Notes under the pieces: generated by a model
Database searches by the model: none
Seen by the model: only the letters and a program-made list of their open reading frames with translations
What the model was told of the DNA's origin: nothing
Shown: positions 1-9,822 of the stretch, one piece after another
Layout: the number at the start of each line of letters is the position of its first letter
How positions within the stretch are numbered: the stretch's first letter is position 1
Source of the DNA: DASRWI01 sp035654655
GTDB lineage: Bacteria > Bacteroidota > Ignavibacteria > Ignavibacteriales > Ignavibacteriaceae
Direction: 5' to 3'
DNA length: 64,000 nt
Assembly (NCBI GenBank): GCA_035654655.1
Contig: DASRWI010000043.1
Span: forward strand, 62,001 to 126,000
Program-made: the position numbers and the translations under genes

Positions 1-1062
1 CTCTATTTCTTCAATGTTGACTTTGCTTTCTTTTATTACGTCAAGTACATCTGCAAGCACTCCCGGTCTGTCAAAATGTTTAACAACTAATTGATGACTT
101 GTATCTAATTTTTTTGCCTGGTTAACCCAATGTGCAATAACTCCGCTATTAATAAAAGCTTTAATAATATTAACAGTTTCTTCAGCAACTGCATTTTGTG
201 CCTGCTCGGTCGATGCACCAATATGATGTGTTACATAAATATTTTTATTTCCCTGAAGTTTTGATTTTACTTCACCGCTCTTTGCTTCCGGCTCTCCTTT
301 GAATACATCAAGTGCAACTCTGATATTTTTTTGCTCGATTGCTTCAAGCATTGCATCTTCATCAATTATATCTGCTCTTGAAGTGTTTATAAGTAAAGCA
401 CCTGGTTTTAAGTAGCTGAACATTTCCTTATTGAACAATCCTTTTGTCTGCGGAGTTGAAGGCAAATGTATTGAAATAACATCAGCCATAGGTAATACCT
501 GGTCCATCTCTGAAAAATCTTTAATTGCAACTCCTTCAATGCGTGAAATATCTTTTCCATAAACATTCATTCCAAATGCCAAAGCTCTTTTTGCAACTTC
601 TTTTCCAATTGCGCCAACACCAACAATTGCTAAAGTCTTTCCATAAATTCCTTCTGCTTTGGAGTATTCACCCTTGTTCCAAACACCATTTCTAAAATCA
701 ATAACGTTATCAGGAATTCTTCTATCCAATGATAACATTAACCCAATTGCTAATTCAGCAACTGCAATTGAATTCATACCGGGACAATTAGCAACATAAA
801 CACCTTTTTGATTTGCTGCTGCAATATCAATATTGTTTACACCTGCACCTGCACGGATAATTAAATCTAAATTTGTACTTTGTTTAATTGTTTCAGCATT
901 TACTACAGTTGAACGAACAACAATTACATCAACATTTTTTGCTGCTTCAGGTAAATCTTTCTCTCCTAATTTAGGGTTATAGATTACATCTAATTGTAAA
1001 TCTTTTAATTCTTGTATGTATTGTTCAGGAAATTTGTCTGCAATTAAGACTGATACTTTCAT
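1..1062 (-). CDS. serA: D-3-phosphoglycerate dehydrogenase, 3' end cut by window edge
   Basis: Oxidises 3-phosphoglycerate with NAD in the first step of serine synthesis. The reading frame starts at ATG 1062 and stays open to base 1, giving at least 354 residues. Visible are RAGAGVNNID in the substrate-binding part, a Rossmann NAD loop GVGAIGKEVAKRA, and the catalytic-histidine region HHIGASTEQ near residue 280. After a short linker the reading VVKHFDRPGVLADVLDVI looks like the start of a regulatory ACT domain, so feedback by serine is plausible. It is the last gene of a close minus-strand run with hutU only 17 bases upstream. Related 2-hydroxyacid dehydrogenases exist, but the ACT start favours SerA. 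The true C-terminus is outside the window. Confidence 0.88.
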   Translation of the reverse strand, partial: MKVSVLIADKFPEQYIQELKDLQLDVIYNPKLGEKDLPEAAKNVDVIVVRSTVVNAETIKQSTNLDLIIRAGAGVNNIDIAAANQKGVYVANCPGMNSIAVAELAIGLMLSLDRRIPDNVIDFRNGVWNKGEYSKAEGIYGKTLAIVGVGAIGKEVAKRALAFGMNVYGKDISRIEGVAIKDFSEMDQVLPMADVISIHLPSTPQTKGLFNKEMFSYLKPGALLINTSRADIIDEDAMLEAIEQKNIRVALDVFKGEPEAKSGEVKSKLQGNKNIYVTHHIGASTEQAQNAVAEETVNIIKAFINSGVIAHWVNQAKKLDTSHQLVVKHFDRPGVLADVLDVIKESKVNIEEIE

Positions 1063-1079
1063 AACTCATTCCTTTTATT

Positions 1080-2747
1080 TTATAAATTTAACATTGGGAT
1101 TTTTATTCCCATATTGTTAGCATTGTTAATAGCTCTATCATAACCTGCATCGGCATGGCGCATTATGCCCATTCCGGGGTCATAAGTTAAAACTCTTTGT
1201 AGTCTTTCATCTGCTTCCGAAGTACCATCGGCAACCACAACCATTCCGGCGTGTATAGATTTACCAATTCCGACTCCTCCTCCGTGATGTACTGATACCC
1301 AGCTCGCTCCACCGATTGCATTTAGCAATGCATTGAGTATCGGCCAGTCAGCTATAGCATCACTTCCATCCTTCATTGCTTCAGTTTCCCTGTTTGGAGA
1401 TGCTACTGAACCGCAATCCAAATGGTCTCTTCCAATTACTATTGGTGCCTTAATCTTTCCTTCTCTTACAAGTTTGTTAAAGATTAATCCCATCTTAGCT
1501 CGCTCACCATAACCTAACCAGCAGATACGTGCAGGTAAACCCTGGAAGTGAACTTTCTTTTGAGCCAAATCAATCCAGTTGATTAAGGATTTATTTTCAG
1601 GAAAAGCTTCTCGTATTGCCTGGTCAGTTACATAAATATCTTCAGGGTCACCGGATAATGCAGCCCATCTGAATGGACCTTTACCATCGCAGAATAATGG
1701 ACGGATAAATTCAGGTACAAATCCCGGAATATCAAAAGCATTGGCTACCCCATTCTCTTTTGCTTCACCGCGAATATTATTGCCGTAATCAAATGAAACT
1801 GCTCCAAGCTTTTGCATTTCAAGCATTGCCTTCATATGAGCTACAATAGTTTTTCTTGCAAGCCTTATGTATTCATCGGGATTATTTTTTCTTAATTCCA
1901 ATGCCTGTTCAAATGACATTCCCATTGGTACATAACCATTTAAAACATCGTGTGCAGATGTTTGGTCTGTAAGAACATCAGGAATAACATTTTTCTTAAT
2001 TAACTCAGGAAGTACTTCTCCGGCATTCCCTACTAAACCTACTGATAATGCCTGTTTATTTTTCTTTGCATCTGATACAAGCTTAATAGCTTCATCAATA
2101 TCTTCTGTAAGGACATCAAGATAACCAGTATCAATTCTTTTTTGAAGTCTTGATTTATCAACATCAATTCCAAGGAAGGCTGCACCATTCATAGTAGCAG
2201 CTAAAGGCTGAGCACCCCCCATACCGCCTATGCCTGCTGTAAGAATGAATTTTCCTTTTAAATCTCCGTTGAAATATTTTCTTCCACACTCAGCAAAAGT
2301 TTCATAAGTGCCCTGAAGAATTCCCTGAGTACCAATGTAAATCCAGCTTCCAGCTGTCATCTGACCATACATCGTTAACCCTAATGATTCAAGTCTGCGG
2401 AACTCTGTCCAGTTTGCCCAATCAGGGACTAACATAGAATTAGAAATTATTACTCTTGGTGCATTCAAATGAGTTTTAAAAATGCCAACAGGTTTTCCTG
2501 ACTGCACTAAAAGAGTTTCATCATTATCAAGATTTTTTAAGCTTTCAACTATTGCGTAGTAGCATTCCCAATTTCTCGCAGCTTTTCCTTTACCGCCGTA
2601 TACAATAAGTTCATCAGGATTTTCAGCAACATCGGGGTCAAGATTATTCATCAACATTCTCATTGCTGCTTCCTGAAGCCATCCTTTGCAGGATAGACTA
2701 GTTCCGGTTGGAGCCTTAATAATTACTTTTTCATCAGAGGTCTGCAT
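1080..2747 (-). CDS. hutU: Urocanate hydratase
   Basis: Cytoplasmic NAD-dependent enzyme of histidine breakdown, turning urocanate into imidazolone propionate. At 555 residues it has the usual family length. The NAD loop reads GIGGMGGAQPLA near residue 173, and the family signature FQGLPARICWLGYGER lies near residues 400-416 and carries the active-site cysteine. The N-terminal KAPTG and GGKGKAARNW stretches are also typical. It starts 2 bases after the stop of a small unknown gene and is followed 17 bases later by serA, so all are probably one transcript. The partners hutH, hutI and hutG are not in this window, so it is either a scattered hut pathway or serves a separate role. Identity is secure. 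Confidence 0.97.
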   Translation of the reverse strand: MQTSDEKVIIKAPTGTSLSCKGWLQEAAMRMLMNNLDPDVAENPDELIVYGGKGKAARNWECYYAIVESLKNLDNDETLLVQSGKPVGIFKTHLNAPRVIISNSMLVPDWANWTEFRRLESLGLTMYGQMTAGSWIYIGTQGILQGTYETFAECGRKYFNGDLKGKFILTAGIGGMGGAQPLAATMNGAAFLGIDVDKSRLQKRIDTGYLDVLTEDIDEAIKLVSDAKKNKQALSVGLVGNAGEVLPELIKKNVIPDVLTDQTSAHDVLNGYVPMGMSFEQALELRKNNPDEYIRLARKTIVAHMKAMLEMQKLGAVSFDYGNNIRGEAKENGVANAFDIPGFVPEFIRPLFCDGKGPFRWAALSGDPEDIYVTDQAIREAFPENKSLINWIDLAQKKVHFQGLPARICWLGYGERAKMGLIFNKLVREGKIKAPIVIGRDHLDCGSVASPNRETEAMKDGSDAIADWPILNALLNAIGGASWVSVHHGGGVGIGKSIHAGMVVVADGTSEADERLQRVLTYDPGMGIMRHADAGYDRAINNANNMGIKIPMLNL

Positions 2748-2749
2748 TA

Positions 2750-3085
2750 CTAACCTTTGAAATGCTTATTAAGAATATTATCATATTGCTTTATCATAGA
2801 TTTATAAAGCCATTTCTTTAAAAATCCAGCTTTACTTGTTTCTTTTTTATAATGAGCTAAAGTAGTTTCTAAATTTAATTTTAAAAATTCTCTTTCTGCT
2901 TTTGTAAACCTGACAGTCTCACCATTTTCATTTAACTTATCAAGTATTGATGCACTTGTTTTACTTTGTTGAAAATATTTTTCATCAGCAGAACTTTGTT
3001 TAAATATTTGTTTAACGAATGTTGTTAAAATTTTTTTTTCGTTTTTATCAAAATCAAAATTATAGTTTGTGAACAGTTTCTTCAT
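2750..3085 (-). CDS. Hypothetical protein, 111 residues, between add and hutU
   Basis: I do not recognise this protein. It is lysine-rich and predicted mostly helical, with no signal peptide, membrane segment or cysteine. The reading frame overlaps the end of the adenosine deaminase gene by 26 bases and stops 2 bases before hutU, so it is almost certainly co-translated with them. The ATG at 3085 is the only good start near the N-terminus. Its tight coupling argues that it is expressed, but nothing in its sequence points to histidine or purine metabolism. It may be a small regulatory or accessory protein; function is unknown. Confidence 0.7.
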   Translation of the reverse strand: MKKLFTNYNFDFDKNEKKILTTFVKQIFKQSSADEKYFQQSKTSASILDKLNENGETVRFTKAEREFLKLNLETTLAHYKKETSKAGFLKKWLYKSMIKQYDNILNKHFKG

Positions 3086-4184
3086 AATTTATCGAATATG
3101 TTTTTAATGAAAGTAATTTATCTTTAATTTCCTGGAAACCAGGTTTAATTATTTTATATATAAAATTAAGTCTATCTTTGTAAGAAATGAAGGCTGACTT
3201 CATAGAGTTGATAGTTATCTTTTCAACATCCTCAAGGTTTAAACCAAAATGTTCAATTGCAGTCATAAACTCTTTTGTCATAGTAGTGTCACTCATTAAT
3301 CTGTCATCAGTATTAATAGTAACTCTAAATTTTTCTCTGAATAAAACACCAAATGGATGGTTTTCAATTTTATCAACTGCGCCTGTATGTACATTGCTTA
3401 ACAAACATATTTCAAGAGGAATACGTTTATCCAATACATATTGAGCAAGTTCACCTAACCCGACAACTTGCCCTTCCTTATCATAAATAATATCTTCTCT
3501 TAAATGAGTAGCGTGACCAATTCTATGCGCACTGCACCATTGAATAGCCTGCCAGATTGATTCCATACCAAAAGCTTCACCTGCGTGAATGGTAATATTA
3601 AAATTTGCTCTTTGAATGAATTGAAATGCTTCAATATGTCTCTTTGGAGGGTAGCCCCCTTCTTCACCTGCAAGGTCAAATCCAACAACTCCCTGCTTTC
3701 TGAAATTAACAGCAAGCTCTGCAATATCAAGAGTGTTTTTCATATTACGCATACCGCATAATATTAAACCATAACCAACACCAAAATCTTTTTTACCTCT
3801 TTCAAGTCCATTTAATACAGCCTGAACAACATCCTCATTATACAAACCTTTGGAAGTATGAAAAACCGGTGCAAATCTTGTTTCAACATAACAAACGCCA
3901 TCATTCTTCATATCTTCCATCATCTCATAAGCAATTCTTTCAAGAGCTTCTTTTGTCTGCATAACAGCAGTAGTATGCTCAAAACCTTGCAGATACTCAA
4001 CAAGATTACCCTTGTTTGCACCTCTATGAAACCATTCTGCTAATTCACCGGGGTCTTTAGTAGGAAGCTTATTATATTTTAATTCATTTGCTAATTCAAT
4101 TATAGTAGTTGGACGTAATCCCCCGTCTAAATGGTCGTGTAACAAAACCTTCGGAACTGACCTTATTATCTCTTCTGCACTCAA
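3060..4184 (-). CDS. add: Adenosine deaminase family protein
   Basis: Zinc-dependent hydrolase of the adenosine/AMP deaminase family, expected to convert adenosine to inosine in purine salvage. At 374 residues it is slightly longer than typical bacterial Add. The zinc-binding HDHLDGG motif is near residue 16, the HAGE motif near residue 201, and a conserved TINTDDRL segment near residue 290 supplies the paired aspartates. All catalytic positions appear present. The NTDDR variant is seen in a subgroup of these enzymes, so related 6-aminodeoxyfutalosine or adenine deaminases cannot be excluded. It is the first gene of the add - unknown - hutU - serA run and overlaps the next gene by 26 bases. 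Confidence 0.88.
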   Translation of the reverse strand: MSAEEIIRSVPKVLLHDHLDGGLRPTTIIELANELKYNKLPTKDPGELAEWFHRGANKGNLVEYLQGFEHTTAVMQTKEALERIAYEMMEDMKNDGVCYVETRFAPVFHTSKGLYNEDVVQAVLNGLERGKKDFGVGYGLILCGMRNMKNTLDIAELAVNFRKQGVVGFDLAGEEGGYPPKRHIEAFQFIQRANFNITIHAGEAFGMESIWQAIQWCSAHRIGHATHLREDIIYDKEGQVVGLGELAQYVLDKRIPLEICLLSNVHTGAVDKIENHPFGVLFREKFRVTINTDDRLMSDTTMTKEFMTAIEHFGLNLEDVEKITINSMKSAFISYKDRLNFIYKIIKPGFQEIKDKLLSLKTYSINYEETVHKL

Positions 4185-4300
4185 AAATACCTCTTTTTTA
4201 ATGATTAAAAATATCTTTTTAATCCTGCAAAAGCAATTAAAAATAAGGTGTATTTGATTTGGAAGGTGATTAAATTAAAAGTAAAAATGAAGCTTTAGTG

Positions 4301-4339
4301 AAAAAGAAAGATGACATCTATTAGAAAGATGTCATCTTT
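4301..4339 (-). terminator. Rho-independent terminator after the beta-helix protein gene
   Basis: A perfect 12 bp inverted repeat (4307-4318 with 4328-4339, loop 9) lies just past the stop of the minus-strand gene at 4350. On the minus strand the second arm runs into a T-rich stretch (TTTCTTTTT), as expected for an intrinsic terminator. Confidence 0.85.
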
Positions 4340-4349
4340 GAAGATTATG

Positions 4350-7300
4350 CTATTTCATCAAAATCATTTTCTTAGTCATCAAATAATTTTCAGATTGTAT
4401 TTGATAGAAGTATATTCCTGAAGATAGGCTGTTTCCATCAAATGTAACTTCATATCTTCCAGGTTGTTTAACTTCATTAACAAGTTGAGTTATTTCCTTA
4501 CCAAGTATATCATATACTTTTATGCTTACTAAACCTTGTTTAGGTATAGTGTAATAAATTTTGGTTAATGGATTAAAAGGATTTGGATAGTTTTGAAGTA
4601 CATTATATTCAATTAGGGTTTTTGCTGCTGCAAGTTCAAATTCTTTATTCACTATTAAATTTCTATAATCTTGAATATGCCCAACACTATAGAATACACC
4701 TTCTTTAAGATTTGAAGCAACGAAGTTTATTTTAGCAATGTTTTTACTTCCTCTTGTGAAATTATTTATCGAGATTACTTTCTGAAATTTTTTATTTTCG
4801 CCTGTAAACTCTAAAGTATATTCATTGTTAATAATCTTTAATTTAGGAGTAAAAGAATAGTTCTCATTAAATAAATTAGTTAAATCTCTACTTTCAATTT
4901 CATAATCAAAAATCAACTCAGAGTCATCTTCAGTTAGTTGAAATTCATTGAATTGAAACAAGGATGTAAATTGATCATTTAGTTCATTATTAAAGTTAAT
5001 ATTTCTAATTGAACCATCATTAGTTTTAATTCTCAAGCTATTTGCCGAAATTGAAAAATAAAAACCTAATGAATCCTGAATGGTTATCCTTCTGTAATAA
5101 AATTCCTGAGGGTTTATATCCTGCACTTTAGGTATGTAAGCACTTCCAGTTTCTAAATTATACGGTACATAATAATCCTTAACCTTTTCGAATCTTGAGC
5201 TGCCATATTTTGTTTCCGATAATGTAGCTTTTCTAAGTTTATCATCAAAAAATTGAGGTACGCCCCAATAATCGTTTGAATACCTACTTAAATAATAATT
5301 ATAAGTATTAGGATTTTTATATAAAACATAATACAATAATCCTTCATTTATAACTGACAAAGATGGAAGTTCCTGATAATCATATAAAATAGTTCTATAT
5401 ATATTTTCCCACATATCTAATATTTGATTATAAATTCGATGAATAATTTTCTTATTACCTAAGCTTGTTGTTAATCCCCATGCGATATGAACTTTACTTG
5501 AACCCGGCGAATGACTGAGGGTTGGATTTGCATTAATATTTGTTCCCGGGACAATAGATGAGATATTTATAGGATTCCCCCAATTATCAGGATTATAGGT
5601 CCTGCTATAAATTATATTATTTGAAAAATAAGCAAGTATAAAACTACCATTTACTTCTGCTAAAGTAGGGTTACTAATTAAATGATCTCTTGCATTATTC
5701 ACTATCCAATCATTAATGCCTGGTGATGATAAATTTGCAAAATATGATTTTAATCCTTCATCCGAAAAAACTATTAATGTTCTATCACTCTCAGATTCAA
5801 TGACAGGATTTGGATCTATATTGTTGGTAACTGTAGTCAGAACATATTTTATCCAGTTCACACCATAATCATTGCTATAAGCAAACATAATAGCAGTATT
5901 GGAATTTCCTAAATCCCTCTGCCAAACAACATAGATATTACCATTGTACTCAGCAATGCAGGGGTTTGTATTACCTCTTGTAAATCCTTCGCTTAGATGT
6001 CTAATAATTGAGTTCTTTTTATAAAAAATTTCTCCTCCGGATTCAAAAACATGATTAGTATTATAACTGTTATCAATAACAATATACCTATTATTATTTT
6101 TTATGTTAGTTGTTGATGAAGGAGAAATTGTTCTTGGTATTCCTGCAATTTCAAAAAGATAATTGACACTATTATCATTTACTTCATAAGCACCAATATC
6201 ATAACCAAAACCTAAAGGACGTGGCAAACTGTCATAATCTAGCAAAATATACCCTGCTTCATTTTGTAGATTATATCCTCTTGCTGCTGCAAATGAACTA
6301 TTAGTAAGATGAAAATCGAGGCTTGCAGGATTCACCAATTCGGGATTGATGTATAAGTAAGCTGTGCTTTCCTCAGCAGTTAACCAATTAATTTGATTAT
6401 TATTATTAATGCTGAATTTTAAGTTTGCGTTATTATCAATATAATATAGGTTATTTAGAAATTTATAATCAGATTCACTTAGCTTATCTTCAATAACTAC
6501 CTGATATTTTGTATTTTGAAGAAGTACAGCTTTTCCATTATTATAATAGAGATTATTTATAATACTAAAATTAAATCCATACCAAATATATAAACCAGCT
6601 TCTTTACAATAATAAATAGTATTATTGTATATTTTACTATTTAACATATCATACCTAAATCTATTCAAAGCATCATTTACATTTGCTATTTGGATACCAT
6701 AATTATTGCAATTGGAAATAATATTACTAAATACCAATATTTCAGTCTGCTTATCTAACATAATCCCTGAAAAACAATTATCAATATTATTATATGCAAT
6801 AATATTTCTATGATTTAATTCGTTTATACTAGTATTTCCTGTATTTATAAGGTTTATTCCAAAGTGAATGGGATTTGTTTTTATAGTATTATTTAATATT
6901 TGATTATCATTACAGCCATGATAAATTCCAGTAACATCATCAATAAACCCTTCAAGTCCAATAGAATTAACAGTTCCCCCTACAGGATTAATATTATCAA
7001 CATAATTATTTATAATTTTTGAATTATTAGTGCCCTTTAAAAGAATAGCATCCAAAACATTATTATTAAAATAACAATTGTTGATTATAACACCGGAACA
7101 TAGTTCAATCCATATTGTACGATATAATTGATTATCCATATTAAAATTAAAATTAGAAATCTCTAATCCTTGTAAATTTTTCCCTTCAATAAATCTTTTG
7201 GTTATTTTTGTAGATTCAGCTTTTAAATTAGATTTTCCAATAACTTCTCCATCTTTGATACTAAACCCGCCGATAATATGAACATTATTTTTGGTTACAT

Positions 7301-7508
7301 CCATTTGGTCTTCTATTAATAAAGCGCCATTTAATACATATTCTACATAAATATATTCATTATCATCTACTATTGATAATGCTTTAGATAAAGTTTTAAA
7401 AGGCATATCACTACTACCTGGTAGATTATCGTCTCCATTTTCGGAAACATAATACTGAGAAAAAGATAAAGTTGAATAAACAAAAAATAAACCAATGATT
7501 TTAATCAT
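4350..7508 (-). CDS. Secreted right-handed beta-helix protein with beta-propeller region and T9SS sorting domain
   Basis: A 1052-residue cell-surface or secreted protein. Residues 1-17 form a signal peptide ending near SFSQ. It opens with YYVSENGDDNLPG, the usual entry to a pectate-lyase-like parallel beta-helix, followed to about residue 340 by asparagine-rich NN-I/V-NN turns. The helix module closes with GYDIGAYEV near residue 440, typical of these surface proteins. Residues about 450-700 carry repeats such as IYVVWQRD and HIAWG that resemble exo-sialidase/BNR propeller blades. From about 966 comes the T9SS sorting domain with LQNYPNPFNP and terminal MTKKMILMK. No catalytic residues are identifiable, so enzyme activity is not claimed. 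It is divergent from the next cargo gene. Confidence 0.8.
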   Translation of the reverse strand: MIKIIGLFFVYSTLSFSQYYVSENGDDNLPGSSDMPFKTLSKALSIVDDNEYIYVEYVLNGALLIEDQMDVTKNNVHIIGGFSIKDGEVIGKSNLKAESTKITKRFIEGKNLQGLEISNFNFNMDNQLYRTIWIELCSGVIINNCYFNNNVLDAILLKGTNNSKIINNYVDNINPVGGTVNSIGLEGFIDDVTGIYHGCNDNQILNNTIKTNPIHFGINLINTGNTSINELNHRNIIAYNNIDNCFSGIMLDKQTEILVFSNIISNCNNYGIQIANVNDALNRFRYDMLNSKIYNNTIYYCKEAGLYIWYGFNFSIINNLYYNNGKAVLLQNTKYQVVIEDKLSESDYKFLNNLYYIDNNANLKFSINNNNQINWLTAEESTAYLYINPELVNPASLDFHLTNSSFAAARGYNLQNEAGYILLDYDSLPRPLGFGYDIGAYEVNDNSVNYLFEIAGIPRTISPSSTTNIKNNNRYIVIDNSYNTNHVFESGGEIFYKKNSIIRHLSEGFTRGNTNPCIAEYNGNIYVVWQRDLGNSNTAIMFAYSNDYGVNWIKYVLTTVTNNIDPNPVIESESDRTLIVFSDEGLKSYFANLSSPGINDWIVNNARDHLISNPTLAEVNGSFILAYFSNNIIYSRTYNPDNWGNPINISSIVPGTNINANPTLSHSPGSSKVHIAWGLTTSLGNKKIIHRIYNQILDMWENIYRTILYDYQELPSLSVINEGLLYYVLYKNPNTYNYYLSRYSNDYWGVPQFFDDKLRKATLSETKYGSSRFEKVKDYYVPYNLETGSAYIPKVQDINPQEFYYRRITIQDSLGFYFSISANSLRIKTNDGSIRNINFNNELNDQFTSLFQFNEFQLTEDDSELIFDYEIESRDLTNLFNENYSFTPKLKIINNEYTLEFTGENKKFQKVISINNFTRGSKNIAKINFVASNLKEGVFYSVGHIQDYRNLIVNKEFELAAAKTLIEYNVLQNYPNPFNPLTKIYYTIPKQGLVSIKVYDILGKEITQLVNEVKQPGRYEVTFDGNSLSSGIYFYQIQSENYLMTKKMILMK

Positions 7509-7586
7509 AGCAAACCTCTTAGTTTTTTGATAAGTTCAACGTAAAAAGAAATATCTTATGATATAAAACACAAACTCACATCTATT

Positions 7587-9764
7587 ATGAAAACTATTTT
7601 TTATGTATTAGTAGTCACTTTAAATATTTTTGCTCAGTGGCAGCTAGTTAATCCTAAAATAACCTTGTTTGATATTGAAGATATAAGTATTGTAAATAAT
7701 AAAGCTTCAATGATAAATTCGAACGGAGAGTTTTTCAATTCTTCTGATGGTTTTTTACTTTGGAATAAAATTTCAACTTTACCATACCCATACTATAACA
7801 AATTGTTTTTATCTGATTCATCTAATGGATGGTTATTACCTTTTTTTGATTCCGATTTAACTTCAGATACTTTTTATTATCATACTTCAAATGGTGGATA
7901 TAATTGGAATACTAAGTATTTGGATTTTTATCCTTTTAATATTTTCTTTTATGATTCAATTAATGGTATATCCTCATCATGGAATACTATATATTTAACC
8001 AAAAATGGAGGAAAAACATTTAATAGAATTATTGATTCAGCTTTTTTTAATTCTTGGTTACCTGATTATACAATGAAAAATAAAAATAATATTGTTGTAC
8101 TTACAAATAAAATTATCGAAAGTAATGATGGTGGATTGACCTGGAATTCATATGCTCTTCCTCCAAAAGGAGATTATACAGGGAATTATGATTACTTAAT
8201 TTTTCAAGATTCACTTACTGGTTTTGTATTGTCAACCTATATGGAAGTGCTTAAAACTACTGATGGAGGTAAAAAGTGGGTAAAGAAATTGGAACCTGAT
8301 AGTGATGGACATATTTACCTGGAAGACGTAGAATTTGTCGGTAATACAGGTTTTATTACTAAGGATATAGGGTGGTTTCTTCCCAAGACAAATGATAATA
8401 GCGAACAAACAAATGTTGCAGAAGAACAATGGTTCAATATCTTAAGAACCACAGATAATGGTGAAACCTGGTATAACATTAATAATAGGGATAGTAAATT
8501 TTATGAACCTGCAATAAAAGTAGAAGGAATAAATGATTCAACTTTTTTATTTACAGGTCATAATGGTTTTTTATGTATTACTACTGATAAGGGAGAAACT
8601 TTTAACTCAATTAATCATTCAGAATATTTTGGAAGAATAAAAGGGATAAACTTCATTAATGATAGTACAGGCTTTATTATAGCTAATCAAATTTATAAAA
8701 CTTATGATGGGGGTAAAAGTTTTGAGAAAATTCAAACTGATTTTGATGGTTTTAAATATTTGAACTGGGCAGCAATGCCTGATACAAATACAATTATTGC
8801 CTCAACATATATTCCCGAGGATTACTTAATTAAATCAACAGACTTAGGCAAAACCTGGAAGAGAACTTTAATAGGTACTAGTATTTACTATTTAAAATTT
8901 ATAAATAATACAACTGGTTATTTTAGTACAGTTGATGATTTATATAAAACAACAAATCAAGGAGATACTTGGGAAAAATACTTAACCAACACAAGTGAAA
9001 TTGAATATTTAGATTCAAATCATATTTGGATTGTTTCTTTAGGGCATATATTATTTTCATCAGATAATGGTTTAAGTTGGAATCTACAAGCCATCTTAAA
9101 TGTTGGTGCAACAAAGTTTGCTGATATAAATAATGGTATAGCAGTTGGAAAACCCTTTTATTATACAACCAATGGAGGACTAAATTGGGAACCAAGTACT
9201 GGACCAGAAATGAATGAGATAGATAAAATTAAAGCTTTCGAATATATTAAGGTAAAAGATAGATTATATGGTTTTACTTGCATAAGTCCTTATAATTTGG
9301 ATAGGGGATATTCAAAAATTTATTATACTTTAGATTCAGGTAAAACTTGGATAAAAGATATGGATGTACCCAATACATTAGATTGGTTTTCATTTGCAGG
9401 AAATACTCTATGGGGTGCCAGTTTTAAAAGAGGTTTTCTAATAAAAAGAAATGATTTTGAAACTATTACAAACATACAACCTGAAATAAAACCACAATCA
9501 CTTAGTTTCACATTATCACAAAACTACCCCAATCCATTTAACCCTTCTACAAAAATAAAGTATACCCTGCCTAAGCAAGGTTTAGTTACCATTAAAGTTT
9601 ATGATGTTTTAGGAAAAGAAATCAAAACCCTCCTTCATGAAGAAAAACCATCAGGTGAATATGAGGTTGATTTTGATGGAAGCAGATTATCTTCAGGAAT
9701 TTATTTCTATCAAATACAAGCAGGGGAGTTTTTGAATACTAAGAAGATGATTTTAATGAAATAA
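7587..9764 (+). CDS. Secreted YCF48/BNR-repeat beta-propeller protein with T9SS sorting domain
   Basis: A 725-residue secreted protein with signal peptide (MKTIFYVLVVTLNIFAQ). At least ten propeller blades are marked by the recurring T-DGG-TW motif, for example KTTDGGKKWV, RTTDNGETWY, KSTDLGKTWK and YTTNGGLNWE. This is the pattern of YCF48-like/BNR repeats. The T9SS sorting domain occupies roughly residues 640-725, with SQNYPNPFNPSTKIKYTLP and a terminal KKMILMK. The fold is predicted as a beta-propeller; neither ligand nor enzymatic role can be read from the sequence. It is transcribed divergently from the beta-helix protein across a 78 bp spacer and convergently with the 9823-12867 gene. 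Confidence 0.85.
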   Translation: MKTIFYVLVVTLNIFAQWQLVNPKITLFDIEDISIVNNKASMINSNGEFFNSSDGFLLWNKISTLPYPYYNKLFLSDSSNGWLLPFFDSDLTSDTFYYHTSNGGYNWNTKYLDFYPFNIFFYDSINGISSSWNTIYLTKNGGKTFNRIIDSAFFNSWLPDYTMKNKNNIVVLTNKIIESNDGGLTWNSYALPPKGDYTGNYDYLIFQDSLTGFVLSTYMEVLKTTDGGKKWVKKLEPDSDGHIYLEDVEFVGNTGFITKDIGWFLPKTNDNSEQTNVAEEQWFNILRTTDNGETWYNINNRDSKFYEPAIKVEGINDSTFLFTGHNGFLCITTDKGETFNSINHSEYFGRIKGINFINDSTGFIIANQIYKTYDGGKSFEKIQTDFDGFKYLNWAAMPDTNTIIASTYIPEDYLIKSTDLGKTWKRTLIGTSIYYLKFINNTTGYFSTVDDLYKTTNQGDTWEKYLTNTSEIEYLDSNHIWIVSLGHILFSSDNGLSWNLQAILNVGATKFADINNGIAVGKPFYYTTNGGLNWEPSTGPEMNEIDKIKAFEYIKVKDRLYGFTCISPYNLDRGYSKIYYTLDSGKTWIKDMDVPNTLDWFSFAGNTLWGASFKRGFLIKRNDFETITNIQPEIKPQSLSFTLSQNYPNPFNPSTKIKYTLPKQGLVTIKVYDVLGKEIKTLLHEEKPSGEYEVDFDGSRLSSGIYFYQIQAGEFLNTKKMILMK

Positions 9765-9766
9765 AA

Positions 9767-9800
9767 AAAGCTGCCCCATTTACTGAAGCAGCTTTAATAT
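9767..9800. terminator. Shared terminator between convergent cargo genes
   Basis: AAAGCTGC at 9767-9774 pairs with GCAGCTTT at 9788-9795. The minus strand then reads TTTTTTTATTT, so it best serves the gene at 9823-12867. The plus side is followed by a weaker T-rich stretch, so it may also end the 7587-9764 transcript. Confidence 0.8.
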
Positions 9801-9822
9801 TATTAACGTTTTTCTAAATAAA

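Noticed and set aside
1080..4184. A complete hut operon
   Set aside because: Only hutU is present. Neighbours belong to other pathways and no hutH, hutI or hutG is seen.
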